Positions 14,101 to 23,376 of a stretch of 64,000 nt of DNA are shown in pieces. The position numbers were made by a program, and so were the translations under genes. The number at the start of each line of letters is the position of its first letter. The stretch's first letter is position 1. The stretch is from Glandiceps talaboti (Eukaryota; Hemichordata; Enteropneusta; Spengelidae), in NCBI RefSeq assembly GCF_964340395.1, contig NC_135571.1:9136953-9200952 (forward strand), written 5' to 3'. The notes beneath the pieces are model-generated. The model did not search any database. It had not been told where the DNA came from and saw only the letters and a list, made by a program, of their open reading frames with translations.

Positions 14101-17100
14101 TATCTGACCATATGGCTAAATGAAAATCATACCTGTCATGGTCTATATGTACAAAAGTTCAAAGTTATGGGATAAATAAATATTATATATAGTATATAAT
14201 ATAATATAATATAATATAATATAATATAATATAATATAATATAATATAATATAATATAATATATAGTACAGGTTAGCACTGCATCAAGGCTTCACCATGT
14301 CCTTTGATAATATTGGTGTAGACACTTGAATTGTATTAATATGTACAAAATGTCCTACATTGAGAAAAAACATTTTATTTAACCTTGAATACAAAGGTCA
14401 AATTAAAAAAAATGATTCTTATAAACAGAGGTGCAGGCACTTGAATTATTTATAATATCTGGACACACAGAATTTGTATTTGACCCTGAAGGTGTGGGTC
14501 AAATGTCAATGGCTTGAAAGTGTAAACCTGATCTATAAACATAAATTTGTGCAATTGCTTGATGTCTCTGGGTATAATCAAATCTTATTTGATCTTTAAG
14601 GTTGAGGTCAGAGGTCAAGTTATAAAAAAGAAACTTGCCTGAGAAAATATTGGCTATGACATTTGAATGGAGTCTAGATGTATTGAGGTTCTTGAGTTAT
14701 GAGAAACATAGTTAAGTTTTATGACAAATATGGTCACTGTTCAGCTATACTGGTCAAGGTTTCAAAAGGAAGGTGATGTGCACACATGTACCCTACTGTT
14801 TCTGAATATTTGTGTTACATTTGGTTGAAATTAGACTGTCAGAGATAGTATTGATGTCGACAAATGGATGGGCACCTTGACACAGGTCATTTTTGTAGCA
14901 GTTAAAGGCTCAAACATGCATAGGATGAAGGCATGGTAAGCTATGGTGTGAAGTATTAAAGTTAAGGTGTCTAAATATTGCCACATAACTTGGACAACTA
15001 TGGAGATATCATTACCTTAATACAAAGAGTAACACTGAAGTAAAACACTTTCTCTATGTGATACACTCATTTATAGCATTCATATCAAGTGTAAAAGTAT
15101 ACTGTTTCAATTTATTTATTTACAAGACTAGCATGTGGCCTTTGTATGTGGTCAATTAGCAAATGAAACAAATACTTTTACACTTGATATGGATGCTATA
15201 AACAATTGTAGTATATACAGAAAATGCTTTACTTTGGTGTTATGGGTTGTAATAGAAATGGCATTCTTAAAGTAGTGCCTATAAATATAAGAGCTGATAT
15301 ATTAGCAAAGTTATTACAAGAAAAACATAATCCTTTCTGTTCAGGAATGCTCCACAAAGGAAGACAAGTATGGACATCAAAGGGGTGTAGAGGAAGAAGC
15401 AAATAAACGACTGGTGGCCATTGGAGAGTATCTAAGGACAAACACTATTAAGGCCAGTGAACACATTGTAGCCAAGATTGCTGTTGACAACAAATCTAGG
15501 AAAGGAGGACATGCAAATGACCCCATGATAGAAGAACTTAGACAACTGATAAAGAAGCTTGCAGAAGAGCATTTCTTCCTTGGTGAAATACCTGTAAAGT
15601 GGATCCACCTTGAACTGACTCTGCAGAAGTTGCAAAAGCAGATGATGAAGTTGCAAGATGTGTACAAGATAGGAGAGGAGATTGACCTGGAAAGAAGTGA
15701 AGTAGACAAGGCCTTGAAGTTTTACCACTGTGTCGGTGAAATTTTACACTTTTCTGAAGATCCAGACCTGAGGGAGACTGTAATCCTTGACATGGGATGG
15801 TTGGTTGGTTTATTCAAGGTGGTGATCACACAACCATCTATCTATAAGAAGAACCCACGAATTCCAGCAAGGATCCACAACTTAGTTGATGAAATGTTCA
15901 TTGATGGGATACTACATGAAGAACTGGTGGATTACATGCTCAGAGAGCATTGCCGAACAGAAGATAAACAAGTTCTGCTGAAGATCCTTGAAATGTATGA
16001 TGTCATTTGTAAGAAACCAAAGTCATTAAATGAAGATCTTCAATCAGATATCTACTATCTGCCATACCTCCTTCAAAGACATGATGAGGAAGATGTCATC
16101 CATCGAAAAGAGAGTTTAACCTGCTGCCCACTCTACTTTCACTTCCCTGGTAATTTTCTTCCTGATGGACTTTACTACAGACTGGTTGTGAGATGCTTCA
16201 AGCAATGGTCGAAATGGATGTCATTGTTCAAACACCGCTGTCGCATCCTGGTCAATAATGATGAACAGCTCAGTATTACCATATACAAAGTAGGCTCTGA
16301 TATTGAGATAAGAGCGCTGAGTATTCCACCTGAGAGGGAGAGATCAAAGAAACTACAACCCCAGGTAGTTATTGAGGTTCGAAGAAGAATAGAGAAAGAA
16401 TTATCTCAGCTGATTCAAAACTTCTCACCTGGATTATCCTACACAACCTGCCTGAAGTGTACTTGTCCTTATCACAAACCTGGACAGCTGGTTTCTGGTG
16501 GTAGAGATGTTGATGACAACTGCATTGCCATTGAAGTAACCAAAAGTGGTACAATCAAGACAGATGTTGTGATATGTAGTATGAGTTATGTGCCACATAA
16601 GGAACCTGACTTGTACATATGGTACAATAGCACCAGTAAGTTAATATTCAATTTATTTCAAAATGTGAGTCTTTTGCTGATCATGAAGAGATTACAGTTT
16701 TATGCATATAATTTATTATCAAAATTCGCACACTAGCCACATCTACACGTAGGTCGTCCTACCTGAGATAGGATAGATTTGTGTCTACACATAGGAAGGT
16801 TACAGTGTAGATGTCGCCCTGACAACACATAGCACAATACATAGGACGAAGTTGGGAGGGTTTCAGGAAACCTCTCAAAGGTGTCCTGAATCGGGACGGT
16901 TTCAGGACAGGTTCAGGTCGCGTTTGCGTCTACACGGGCTTCAAACTATCCTGAATCCTACCTCAGGTAGGATTTTTAGTGCCGTGTAGATGGGGCTACT
17001 GTCTTGTATTAATTTTTATACGTCACCTGTCACCAATCTCGCATTCTGATTGGTCGAGAGCCCTGCAGATACACGGGCGTATTTTTCACCAACAGTCGTA

Positions 17101-20100
17101 TTTTTTCATGTTGTATCACGTGATCACTGCACGTCCCCTTGTAAACAAATCTAGCAGACAACTAGAGATCGAGCTATAACCAGGATTTCCAATGCCAAAT
17201 TTGTTGTCAACCGAATAAAATATCACCATTGTATACATTGTAACAAGTCTTTGAACTGTACTTTTCGTGTTAAAGGCCAAGGTCCACTATATAAAGAGGA
17301 TTATGGGTAATGTATGCATATGCGGGAAATTCAAACTGCTGTAAGGAGCACTGACTTTGCCCTCATGTCTTCATCCCATTTTGCACTGAAAAAGTTTCAC
17401 ATGGCTCTCATATTTCATATATACTGTTTGTAAATATATAGTGATGCAACATGAGTAGAAATAACTGACGTTAACTAAGTTTGGTAGCCAATATAGCAGG
17501 TTTACCGTCAAACTGACCCAAAATTTGTTTCAAATTTGTCTAGTAAAAACCGTTGGCCAGTTGTCAATTAGGCTTACAAGTTACACAAAGCATGATAAGA
17601 CACTGTGAATGGTGCAAATAAACAACGTGCGAAATGCCAAATACCGAATGCAAACAATACAAGCGAACAAAAGAGTCTGTGTGCACTCTATTAGCCCATA
17701 GACCCTCCACCCGATATTTTGCCTAAAATCAAGCTCACATGTGCGAACGGTACGTGAAAATGATACATTGTTACTGAAATAGAATGACATAAAATGAAAC
17801 CAAAATGTTTCTCAGTTTGATCGATGTACGTTCTGGGTTGCTACACTCCTTAGTAAAATCACAATTTCATACAACTTTTTGTGCGCGCGACAAGTGTTTT
17901 CTGTCAAGTAGTTGTGTCGTTGACGTACCTATACCTAGTAGGCAGTGATGTAGATAATAGCCGGTTACCTACCGGTCACAACGCCCAGCTATAACTTATA
18001 AGTATAACCACGTACAACAGTTTAGTTGTGGGACCGGCTAAGGAAAGTACTAAAACCTGACGACCATTGAAAAAAATTCTAAGGTCGGAAAATTAAATAT
18101 GAGTTTCCCAGAAGTACTAATAGCAAGTAAAATACCCAAAGTGTAAAAAAAAAATATAAAAAAAATTCATAATTATTTGGAAAACATTTGAGGATTACGC
18201 GGTAAAACAAGACTGGCCACGCTATCGCTAGCGAAAGCCTTCGAACTAGTTTCATAGGGACCGGACGTTGAAGGAAGCGCGAAGCGAAGTGTGAGGTCAA
18301 TGTGACGTCTCATGATGTATGATGCAACAACACGACGTTTACGTAGAGTAGAACTAAATGTTTTCTAAACTTCAGCGGAAAGAAATTTTGTCGATCGATA
18401 ACTGACTATTTTCAAATTCTTAAAACATCTGAGAAAAATGAAGAGAGGAAGCAAAATGTAGCACTGACAGACAAGATAGACGTACGGTACGTGTACAGGA
18501 GGCGAGGCACACCATGTGGTGCAAACTGGACAATGATCGTGCGTGTCACGTGTACCATGGCATCAGATGTAATAGTAATACATGTAGCTAACCAAATATT
18601 CTTGGAATGCAGCCTTTCTTGTAACAAGTATTGTCAGAAACCTGAGGATTTTATGACTGAATATATTTCGATCAAGAATTCCCATACTTTCAGTTAAATT
18701 TTCTGATGACCCCGAAGCAAGACATGTTTGAAACATTTAGTGCGACATTTGATACTGATAAACGAGTGATATAATTCATAAACAAATCTAACGTTGGCAA
18801 CTCTTTTATTTCTGTAATGATCATCAAATTTCAAGGACAACTGTCTATGTTGTACACATAGATCATACACCACAGCCTAGTCTAGTTCCTATACCTGTCG
18901 ACTGTTCTCTACGATCTCTAGCTCTGTGCATGTTGTGGAGATGAACGTAACGCGAACTGACAAGACTACAAGTACAATCATGGAGGCATCATAAATATTT
19001 ATTTCATTCAAATTTGAAAGTTGAGAAATCGTATTAAATTCTTTCCAGATTTCTCAAAAATCGTTTCCATATGTTTTGACACTATCCAGCAATAATCCTC
19101 GTCATGTAAATGACATCGACTGACATCGTAGTCAAACATATGCACGGAGACAGAGCGGAGACCAAACAAGAGTCCGTACTCACCCCATCACGACGTATGC
19201 ATGCGTTTGTTTTGAAATAGCTGGGGTGGTACTCATACACATCGGGATAACTCGGAGAAGCACATGTTTGTGATTTTATTGACTGTTTTCTGAGGTGGGA
19301 CATTGGGTTTGGAAATACAAGTTTAATCAATCATAAAACAGCCATAACAGATACTTTCAAAGAATTAGAACACGGAAGGAAAATAACGGGAACATCAATG
19401 ACATTTCTACCAAACTCGAGATCGCACGTAGCTAGCTACCTAGTGTACAGTAAGTATGGAAGTGCAAAGCTTAGTCCGCTCTGACCCGTGCGATACTTGT
19501 GAAGTTAATTTTGAAGTTTTCACGATTGTGTTGTCAAAACACGACCTACATGTAATCTGTAAAAAAAATTCTCATCTATCTAACGATTTTGGTGTGATAA
19601 CGATCGACCAAATGCCGACGCTAGTGTGTACGTGTGCAACTGTAATCTAGTACCTTGTACAAATGACACAAGTAAGTTTGTTCGTACCCAAGAATTTCAG
19701 TTTACAATTTCAATGATACAAATTGTCACTGTGTAATAGTGTTTGGATCGTGTTAGAACAGGTCCCTCAAAATATAATTTTTCGGGTTATAATTTGTATG
19801 TATAAGTTCAGAGGAATACGTGTTTCAACTTTCACCCAGACTGGGTGTCTGGCCGTACGTACGCACCGGAAAAAAACGTAGCAGAAACACTGCCACTAGA
19901 CTTGAAAAAAAAATATAACAAGGGACTCTTCGGATTAGGCAAGAACTACATGTAACCAATATGTGTGAACAGCCACTAATATGTTGATAAACTACCTGGG
20001 TCGGATTTACCAAATGCTCCTCCCAGATAAACAAACGTATTCCGTTGCACATGCGCAAACCTACTTCCGTAGCGTGGGCACATAGCCTGTTTGGACCTTG

Positions 20101-21064
20101 GCCTTTAAGCCAAAAATTCCACACAGAACGGCGAAAGTCCAGTGACGGCGAACTCGCGGTCGTCACGCGATCGTAAACATGAATTCCTAAATTTATGACT
20201 GATATGAAAATTACCACCACAGAGGGTGTAATTTTTGCTTAACTAGAACAACAAAGCATATCACGAACATTTATGTGCATTTAAAGGAATACAGTACGCA
20301 AAACAAAGACGCACTCATTTTTCAGCTGATAGTTATAAGTTTGAATATATCGCTGACATATAACATCTCATTTCATTCAAATCTAACACAAAACTCAGAA
20401 ACTACAATTACAGACTTCATTCAAGTATCTGCTCCCATATTATGAGGGGCAAGCTTTCTTAAAGACCTTGATGTTCAGGTCAGATCAAAATCCAGCCTTT
20501 TATTGCATATGGCAGAATCTTTGTGATATTTATATGTCAGAGGGTAAATTTCTTTCCAAATCTTGTGCGCACAGGTAATACAGAACAATGTCTTAATGTT
20601 TGCTTTATATTTGATGCACATATCACTTTTTGCTGAATGGCAGTCATATATGGTGTAAAAATAAACAAGATCATATCTTGTGATGTAGAACTTAGAAGTA
20701 GATACCTGAATTAAGACTATTACATGGGATCTATCTATCTGTCATATATCAAAGATAAAAGGATTCAGGCTTTAAAACTTAGTACACTACATTATGTGTA
20801 AATCAGAAGAGTTTTGTAAAAATTTGATAAGACATTTTAGTCAAATTAGTATTATTAGAACATGTTTGTTACAAAATTAAACGTGATAGAATTTTCACAA
20901 TTAAATGTTTGTGTTTTATATATTATATATCATCAGCTTCAAAGGAACGAGAAGAATCAAAGGAACAGCCGGATTTACCAAGGACATTTGACAAGAGTGA
21001 GGATCTACTCAAAAGAAAGGTCACAGAAGTTACGGCATATGAGGATTTCGAGAGCATAAAATGA
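1218..21064 (+). CDS. ROCO-family protein (Roc GTPase + COR), multi-exon gene, N-terminus not seen
   Basis: Exons placed by splice sites and phase: 1218-1303, 4102-4131, 4473-4496, 6992-7187, 8849-9156, 9903-10017, 13078-13214, 15345-16635 and 20937-21064; the first three are less certain. About 770 residues are visible. The GTPase has a P-loop GAFGSGKTS, a long charged insertion, the G3 motif WDTAGQ followed by ILYDITHQVFL, and the G4 motif TKKD. COR follows at once. ROCO proteins bind GTP through Roc and dimerise through COR; many invertebrate members are cytoplasmic and lack the kinase seen in LRRK2. No leucine-rich repeat, kinase or death domain is visible here. An LRR or other N-terminal part could lie upstream of the window. 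The family call is strong; the cellular role is unknown. Confidence 0.85.
1304..1489. other. Intron sequence, nothing recognised
   Basis: AT-rich intron sequence between the candidate ROCO exon and the PolB relic. I see no motif in it. Confidence 0.3.
1490..1925 (+). pseudogene. Protein-primed family-B DNA polymerase relic (Polinton/Maverick-like)
   Basis: Reading across frames, the region shows the catalytic-motif C remnant DSLCYQIKTEDIYKDL, then an NKKVIGKCK-like segment, then KKNVIKKEIDHSNYVDILF, KKQMHHTMKTIRSDKH and DDERYLLSDGITSMSYG. This order is what I expect from the C-terminal half of the protein-primed PolB of Polinton/Maverick-type elements. Internal stops and several frameshifts make it non-functional. 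No capsid, integrase or terminal repeat is visible nearby, so it is an isolated fragment in the first visible intron of the ROCO gene. A related adintovirus-type or organellar-plasmid PolB is the alternative. Confidence 0.6.
1942..2380. repeat. Degenerate three-unit repeat
   Basis: Three diverged units share the word TTGGATTCTGGC followed by GGAGCAAACACTAGAAATTG (about 1947 and 2094) or a weaker version (about 2300). Each is followed by a GTGTC...CTTTAAAA-like segment. Spacing is roughly 150 to 200 bp. The units lie directly after the PolB relic and may be part of its old flank. Confidence 0.45.
2650..2765 (-). repeat. tRNA-derived SINE-like segment
   Basis: On the minus strand an AGTGGTTATAATAGAGCATG stretch (A-box-like) is followed about 40 bases later by TGTTCGAGACCC (B-box-like). 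A folded tRNA cannot be completed, so I call a decayed tRNA-derived SINE head rather than a tRNA gene. Confidence 0.4.
2966..3780 (+). repeat. Hairpin-headed modular repeat, copy 1
   Basis: The copy begins AGCACAACTGAACTGATAAG with CTCAGTAGTGCTATAG following, a short imperfect hairpin. Next come CTGT units, a TG microsatellite (about 3030-3130), the conserved block TAAACAACTTAAAGTCAAAA, and two diverged modules containing (GAG)CAGAT-GG and AATTTGGTGGGAA. The tail (3480-3740) holds the 'CCCATAGCAACAGCCA' module. Full relatives lie at 4677 and 10978, so this is a dispersed family. Confidence 0.75.
3781..4101. other. Intron sequence before a ROCO microexon
   Basis: No repeat or exon is recognised until the pyrimidine-rich acceptor tract (about 4035-4101) that precedes the 30-nt candidate exon. 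Confidence 0.3.
4102..4131 (+). CDS. ROCO gene, 30-nt candidate microexon
   Basis: A pyrimidine-rich tract ending GGAAAG is followed by 30 nt encoding DTTTPHPEFK and a GTATGA donor. Both ends are in phase 0, compatible with the exons on either side. Microexons this short need transcript evidence. Confidence 0.4.
4473..4496 (+). CDS. ROCO gene, 24-nt candidate microexon
   Basis: A TTTCC-rich tract ending GGTTAG precedes 24 nt encoding VDIEEIKR, and the donor GTAAGTA is strong. Phase is 0 at both ends. It would extend the charged linker that leads into the P-loop exon (QIEKAANQKD). Confidence 0.45.
4545..5345 (+). repeat. Second hairpin-headed element plus modular repeat, copy 2
   Basis: A different head, TTTTTAGCTCCCATACGGGA followed by GCTGATG (CTCCC/GGGAG hairpin), is followed by a CTGT-rich run and about 80 bases. 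At 4677 the AGCACAACTGAACTGAGG head begins a modular repeat: a 7-bp hairpin (ACTGAAC/GTTCAGT), four CTGT units, the TAAACAACTTAAAGTCAAAA block and three diverged modules of about 150 bp. Each module has a 'TGAAATTTGGTGGGAA' core and a 'GATTCCATCAGTGATATGCA' boundary. Confidence 0.75.
5528..5715 (+). repeat. Dispersed ~190-bp repeat, copy A
   Basis: Strongly similar, in the same orientation, to 34698-34890. Both contain TTACAATAAGACAAC, AAAACCTTGTAGACACATC and CTTCCAACATAGGATGGCTG. Confidence 0.7.
5716..6991. other. Intron sequence, mostly unexplained
   Basis: A GC-richer island near 6085-6120 (CCCAGGCCGGGGGCCGGCC) lies in otherwise AT-rich DNA. Short open frames at 5878-6272 and 6413-6622 have no recognisable motif and unremarkable composition. 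I find no exon. Confidence 0.3.
6992..7187 (+). CDS. ROCO gene, P-loop exon
   Basis: Acceptor ATTACACAG and donor GTAATT bound 196 nt (phase 0 in, phase 1 out). The translation starts QIEKAANQKD and continues through VYRGRIVFVGAFGSGKTSTK, giving the Walker A motif, then HLSTDGADIYGVDITEWIIK. The STDG segment is in the position of the switch-I threonine of Roc domains. Confidence 0.9.
7188..8848. other. Intron with 'AGCAACA' module copies
   Basis: 7435-7700 and 8380-8600 contain diverged copies of the ~107-bp module otherwise found as a tandem array at 12000-12420 (ATTCAAAAAATGTATGCAAA, CCTAGCAACA, CCCATAGCAACAGCC). The long minus-strand open frame 7404-7967 overlaps this repeat and has no domain. 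7700-8380 shows nothing recognised. Confidence 0.55.
8849..9156 (+). CDS. ROCO gene, insertion and G3-motif exon
   Basis: Acceptor TTTGACAG and donor GTATAG bound 308 nt (phase 1 in, phase 0 out). The first ~85 residues are a Lys/Glu-rich, probably helical insertion between G1 and G3 (EDALVSGIKKQQDDV, KKKIVEDLKSINETDDD). The end carries VFFSLWDTAGQILYDITHQ, the G3/switch-II motif typical of Roc. Confidence 0.9.
9418..9520 (+). pseudogene. Decayed partial duplicate of the upstream ROCO exon
   Basis: Within the next intron, one frame reads VTTSKERDIVEELKSTFENS followed by DNFAQ before diverging into a stop. This aligns with the preceding exon's VTTKKKIVEDLKSINETDDD. At the nucleotide level GATATTGTGGAAGAATTAAA matches the exon's AAGATTGTGGAAGATTTAAA. 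No flanking splice sites are evident. I infer a tandem exon-duplication remnant. Confidence 0.65.
9635..9715. repeat. G run and CA microsatellite
   Basis: A run of about 14 G (from about 9638) is followed by CACACA and GACAGA simple repeats. Confidence 0.8.
9903..10017 (+). CDS. ROCO gene, Roc-domain exon
   Basis: Acceptor GCATTGCAG and donor GTATGA bound 115 nt (phase 0 in, phase 1 out). It encodes VFLASRVIYILVTDLTKALD, the hydrophobic strand after switch II, then TEGPTRDDWTVK. Confidence 0.9.
10018..10977. other. Intron sequence, nothing recognised
   Basis: AT-rich intron sequence without recognisable repeats or exons up to the modular repeat at 10978. Confidence 0.3.
10978..12500 (+). 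repeat. Hairpin-headed modular repeat, copy 3, with nested insertion
   Basis: The copy begins AGCACAACTGAACTGAGGTT with the 7-bp hairpin, then CTGT units and a TG microsatellite (11042-11098), then the TAAACAACTTAAAGTCAAAA block and modules. It is interrupted at 11308-11751 by a TTAA-flanked insertion and resumes at the GGGGGTGTAAAGTAAG word. From about 12000 to 12420 it ends in four tandem ~107-bp modules (ATTCAAAAAATGTATGCAAA, CACGCCCATAGCAACAGCCA). Confidence 0.8.
11308..11751. mobile_element. TTAA-target non-autonomous transposon (piggyBac-like MITE)
   Basis: The insertion interrupts an older repeat whose uninterrupted copy (4970 region) reads ATTCTTAAGGGGGTG. Here the TTAA is present on both sides (11304-11307 and 11752-11755). 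The ends are imperfectly inverted (ACATGCAACTGGC against AGACACAACTGCC). It carries no transposase. Duplicated TTAA is the piggyBac-superfamily target signature. Confidence 0.7.
12501..13077. other. Intron sequence before the G4 exon
   Basis: No exon or repeat with a partner is recognised in 12501-12860. 12880-12990 resembles a diverged AGCAACC module. The strong pyrimidine tract at 13058-13077 belongs to the next acceptor. Confidence 0.35.
13078..13214 (+). CDS. ROCO gene, G4-motif exon
   Basis: Acceptor CTTTTTAG and donor GTAACT bound 137 nt (phase 1 in, phase 0 out). It encodes EFLSFWMNSIHAHARPDPSR followed by PPVIIVGTKKDLLNK; TKKD is the G4 base-recognition motif. Confidence 0.9.
13240..13560 (+). 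repeat. Headless fragment of the modular repeat, copy 4
   Basis: Contains the blocks GATCGCATCGCAGGTATGTG, GTCATTTTTGGTCAAAAA and CTGAAATTTGTTGGGAACAT but lacks the hairpin head and CTGT run. Confidence 0.6.
13561..14185. other. Intron sequence, nothing recognised
   Basis: AT-rich intron sequence with no recognised motif before the TATAA microsatellite. Confidence 0.3.
14186..14266. repeat. (TATAA)n microsatellite
   Basis: About 14 near-perfect ATAAT pentamers in the intron before the COR exon. Confidence 0.9.
14267..15015. repeat. Degenerate repeat with GGTCAAA words
   Basis: Loosely recurring 'AGGTCAAAT', 'GGTCAGAGGTCAAG' and 'CTTGAATTATTTATAATATC'-like words at intervals of roughly 130-170 bp suggest a very old tandem array. 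Not alignable with confidence by eye. Confidence 0.3.
15020..15255. repeat. Foldback element, copy 1
   Basis: Left arm (TAACACTGAAGTAAAACACT ... TTATAGCATTCATATCAAGT) and right arm (ACACTTGATATGGATGCTAT ... ACTTTGGTGTTATGGGTTGT) are inverted over about 100 bp, with a centre containing GCATGTGGCC. Relatives lie at 29430-29615 and 37235-37328, so this is a mobile foldback/MITE family. Confidence 0.75.
15345..16635 (+). CDS. ROCO gene, COR-domain exon
   Basis: Acceptor TTCTGTTCAG and donor GTAAGT bound 1291 nt (phase 0 in, phase 1 out, 430 residues). It begins ECSTKEDKYGHQRGVEEEAN, the end of Roc, and continues into COR: FFLGEIPVKWIHLEL, FYHCVGEILHFSEDP, VILDMGWLVGLFK, a helical wing-helix-like region, then FLPDGLYYRLVVRC. 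A Cys/His cluster CLKCTCPYHK follows near the end. COR mediates dimerisation in ROCO proteins. Reading past the donor reaches a stop at 16736, so intron retention would add about 33 unrelated residues. Confidence 0.92.
16736..16996. mobile_element. ~261-bp terminal-inverted-repeat MITE
   Basis: The ends GCCACATCTACACG and (inverted) GCCCCATCTACACG match. Just inside, CCTACCTGAGATAGGAT is mirrored by ATCCTACCTCAGGTAGGAT. Flanking TA (or ACT) on both sides may be the target duplication. It has no coding capacity and lies 100 bp after the COR exon, in the last ROCO intron. Confidence 0.7.
17274..20104. mobile_element. 2.8-kb TTAA-flanked transposon, non-autonomous
   Basis: Perfect inverted ends AGGCCAAGGTCCA lie immediately inside TTAA on both sides (17270-17273 and 20105-20108). 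The interior has more CpG than its surroundings (for example CGATCGATGTACG, TACGTACGCACCGG), consistent with a younger insertion. No transposase reading frame is seen: the longest frames (19825-20220 minus, 18079-18300 minus) lack recognisable motifs. It fills most of the last ROCO intron. A composite of several insertions is possible. Confidence 0.65.
20109..20936. other. Intron sequence before the last ROCO exon
   Basis: AT-rich, no repeat or motif recognised. The acceptor tract before 20937 is TA-rich rather than a strong polypyrimidine run. Confidence 0.3.
20937..21064 (+). CDS. ROCO gene, last coding exon with stop
   Basis: Acceptor ATCATCAG, phase 1 in. The split codon gives T, then SKEREESKEQPDLPRTFDKS and a charged tail ending EDFESIK before TGA at 21062-21064. 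The hydrophilic tail carries no domain. The phase match and sensible composition support it although the acceptor tract is weak. Confidence 0.7.
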
Positions 21065-21289
21065 AGCTGCCAGAATATTGGTAAGGATACAGATGTATAT
21101 GTATCTGATATTGGAAAGGGCTGATTCTTTAAGAAATGTGACAACACATAAACAACTGTCTGTTCCTTAGATGGGAATGATAAAATATTCTGGTGCCAAT
21201 GTTACTGTCTATACCTTGTCACTTTGATTGACAGACAATTCTTAGGACACCAGTGTTTTTCAGCTGAAAATATTTCAGAAAGTATACAA

Positions 21290-22335
21290 CTATAGGGTGG
21301 CCACATCTTTAGTTCAAGTTTGATGTGTACCGAGTAACAGTTGTAGAAACTAACTGTACATACTACACTAACTGGGCAACAATAGAGTTGCCACATGTTA
21401 AGTCCGCATTGATGTGTCTCTAGTCAGCCATTGAAACTTGAAGTAGAAACTAACTGTACACTGACTGGTCACTGAAAGGGTAGAAACTAACTGTACACTG
21501 ACTGGTTAATGATAGGGTTGCCACATCTTAAATTCAAATTGATGTGTCCCTAGTAACAGTTAAGTAAACTTGAAGTAGAAACTAACTGTACACTGACTGG
21601 TCAATGATAGGGTTGCCACATCTTAAGTTCAAATTGATATGTCCCAAGTAACAGTTAAGTAAACTTGAAGTAGAAACTAACTGTACACTGACTGGTCATG
21701 GATAGGGTTGCCACATCTTAAATTCAAATTGATGTGTCCCTAGTAACAGTTAAGTAAACTTGAAGTAGAAACTAACTGTACAGTAACTGGTCATGGATAG
21801 GGTTGCCACATCTTAAATTCAAATTGATGTGTCCCTAGTCACAGTTAAGTAAACTTGAAGTAGAAACTAACTGTACAGTAACTGGTCATGGATAGGGTTG
21901 CCACATCTTAAATTCAAATTGATGTGTCCCTAGTCACAGTTAAGTAAACTTGAAGTAGAAACTAACTGTACACAAACTGGTCAATGATAGGGTTGCCATG
22001 TCAACAATTCAAATTGGTGTGTCCCTAGTCAGTCATTGAAACTTGAAGTAGAAACTAACTGTACACTCACTGGTCACCGATAGGGTGGCCACACCTTTAG
22101 TTAAAGTTTGATGTGTTCTTAGTCAGTCAGTGAAACTTGAAGTAGAAACTAACTCTACACTCACTGGTCACCGATAGGGTGGCCACACCTTTAGTTAAAG
22201 TTTGATGTATTCTTAGTCAGTCAGTGAAACTTGAAGTAGAAACTATTGGTAAACTGTACATTGACTGGTCACCAATAGGGTGGCCATACCTTTAGTTCAA
22301 GTTTGATGTGTCCGTAGCTAGTCATTGAAACATCA
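21290..22335. repeat. 95-bp minisatellite downstream of the ROCO gene
   Basis: About ten to eleven units, each with GTAGAAACTAACTGTACA, CTGACTGGTCA, ATAGGGTTGCCACATCTTAA and GATGTGTCCCTAGT. Central units repeat every 95 bp almost exactly; outer units (before 21480 and after 21990) are more diverged, a normal pattern for homogenised arrays. Confidence 0.9.
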
Positions 22336-23269
22336 TTTAATAATTGGGAAGTGACTGTACACTGGTAAACCCCAGCTTTTAAGGTAACTGGTGTGTGAGG
22401 GTGCCCCGTCACAGCATACCTTACAGACTAGGTATATGACTACTTTTTTGGTGTTTAGTTCAAGATATTTTGTCATTTCATACACTGTACAAGATTTTAC
22501 CCACAACTCTCTCTGATTTGTAGTGTTGGACATCATCTCCTTGAAGTCAGACAAATCTCACCAGTGTATAGGGTTTTGTAAAAACATTTTTTCCATTTGG
22601 CAAGCGTAGAATTGCCACGATGAGTTTCTGAATACCCATTTTCATCGGTTCTGGTATCAGTGATTTATTGTAGAAGGAGTATCAATTTTAGGAATTTGTC
22701 AGCAGATTTTCTTGAAAGACATGAAGAATATTTTCGACGAAACTAAGGAAAATATATGCACCTGTTATGACTTTGCCAAAGATATAGATTTATTTGAATA
22801 GGTATGACAAAAGAAATTTACATACTAAAACTCATCATACACACTGACTACTAAAGTTATTGACACTTTGACAGTGAAAAGTGTTTTATTCACAGCACAT
22901 GCTTAATTTAGTTGTTAGTTCATTTTTATACAAAATTTAGAACTTTATTTTTTATTCCTAAACGTTCTTTTGCTACATATTAATTAAACTTAATTTCTAT
23001 GCTTAAAATGTTGAAAAGTATGGATTATTGAAAAAGTTATAAAATAAGGAACCTCCAAGCATACCAATCAGAGAGAGTTGTGGGTAAGATATTGTACAGT
23101 GCCATATACTTTAAGGAGAATGTGAATGTGTAATCATTACATAGATATATGTTCAATTCAACCCAGCTGTATAATTCTTGGTACCTGAAATGGTATATTA
23201 CTGCCTAGGCATGTCATAAATAATGAACATTGGTCAACGCCATAACTTCCACTTCACATGCATTTATGC

Positions 23270-23376
23270 ATAAAATAGAACAAGAACGTTTACTCATTCT
23301 GACGTGTGCCTATATTAATTACTATAGTAAACTATAGGTGCACGTCTGAATAAGTTAACCTTCTTGTTCTATTTTG
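23270..23376. repeat. 107-bp foldback hairpin
   Basis: Left arm ATAAAATAGAACAAGAACGT ... GACGTGTGCCTAT and right arm ATAGGTGCACGTCTGAATAA ... CTTCTTGTTCTATTTTG are inverted over about 45 bp with few mismatches. A non-autonomous foldback element is the simplest reading. Confidence 0.7.

Noticed and set aside
15377-15728. Minus-strand open frames of about 100 codons
   Set aside because: They are the antisense shadow of the COR exon on the plus strand.
19825-20220. 131-codon minus-strand frame considered as transposase
   Set aside because: No catalytic triad pattern or family motif is visible. It spans the right end of the TTAA element and continues outside it.
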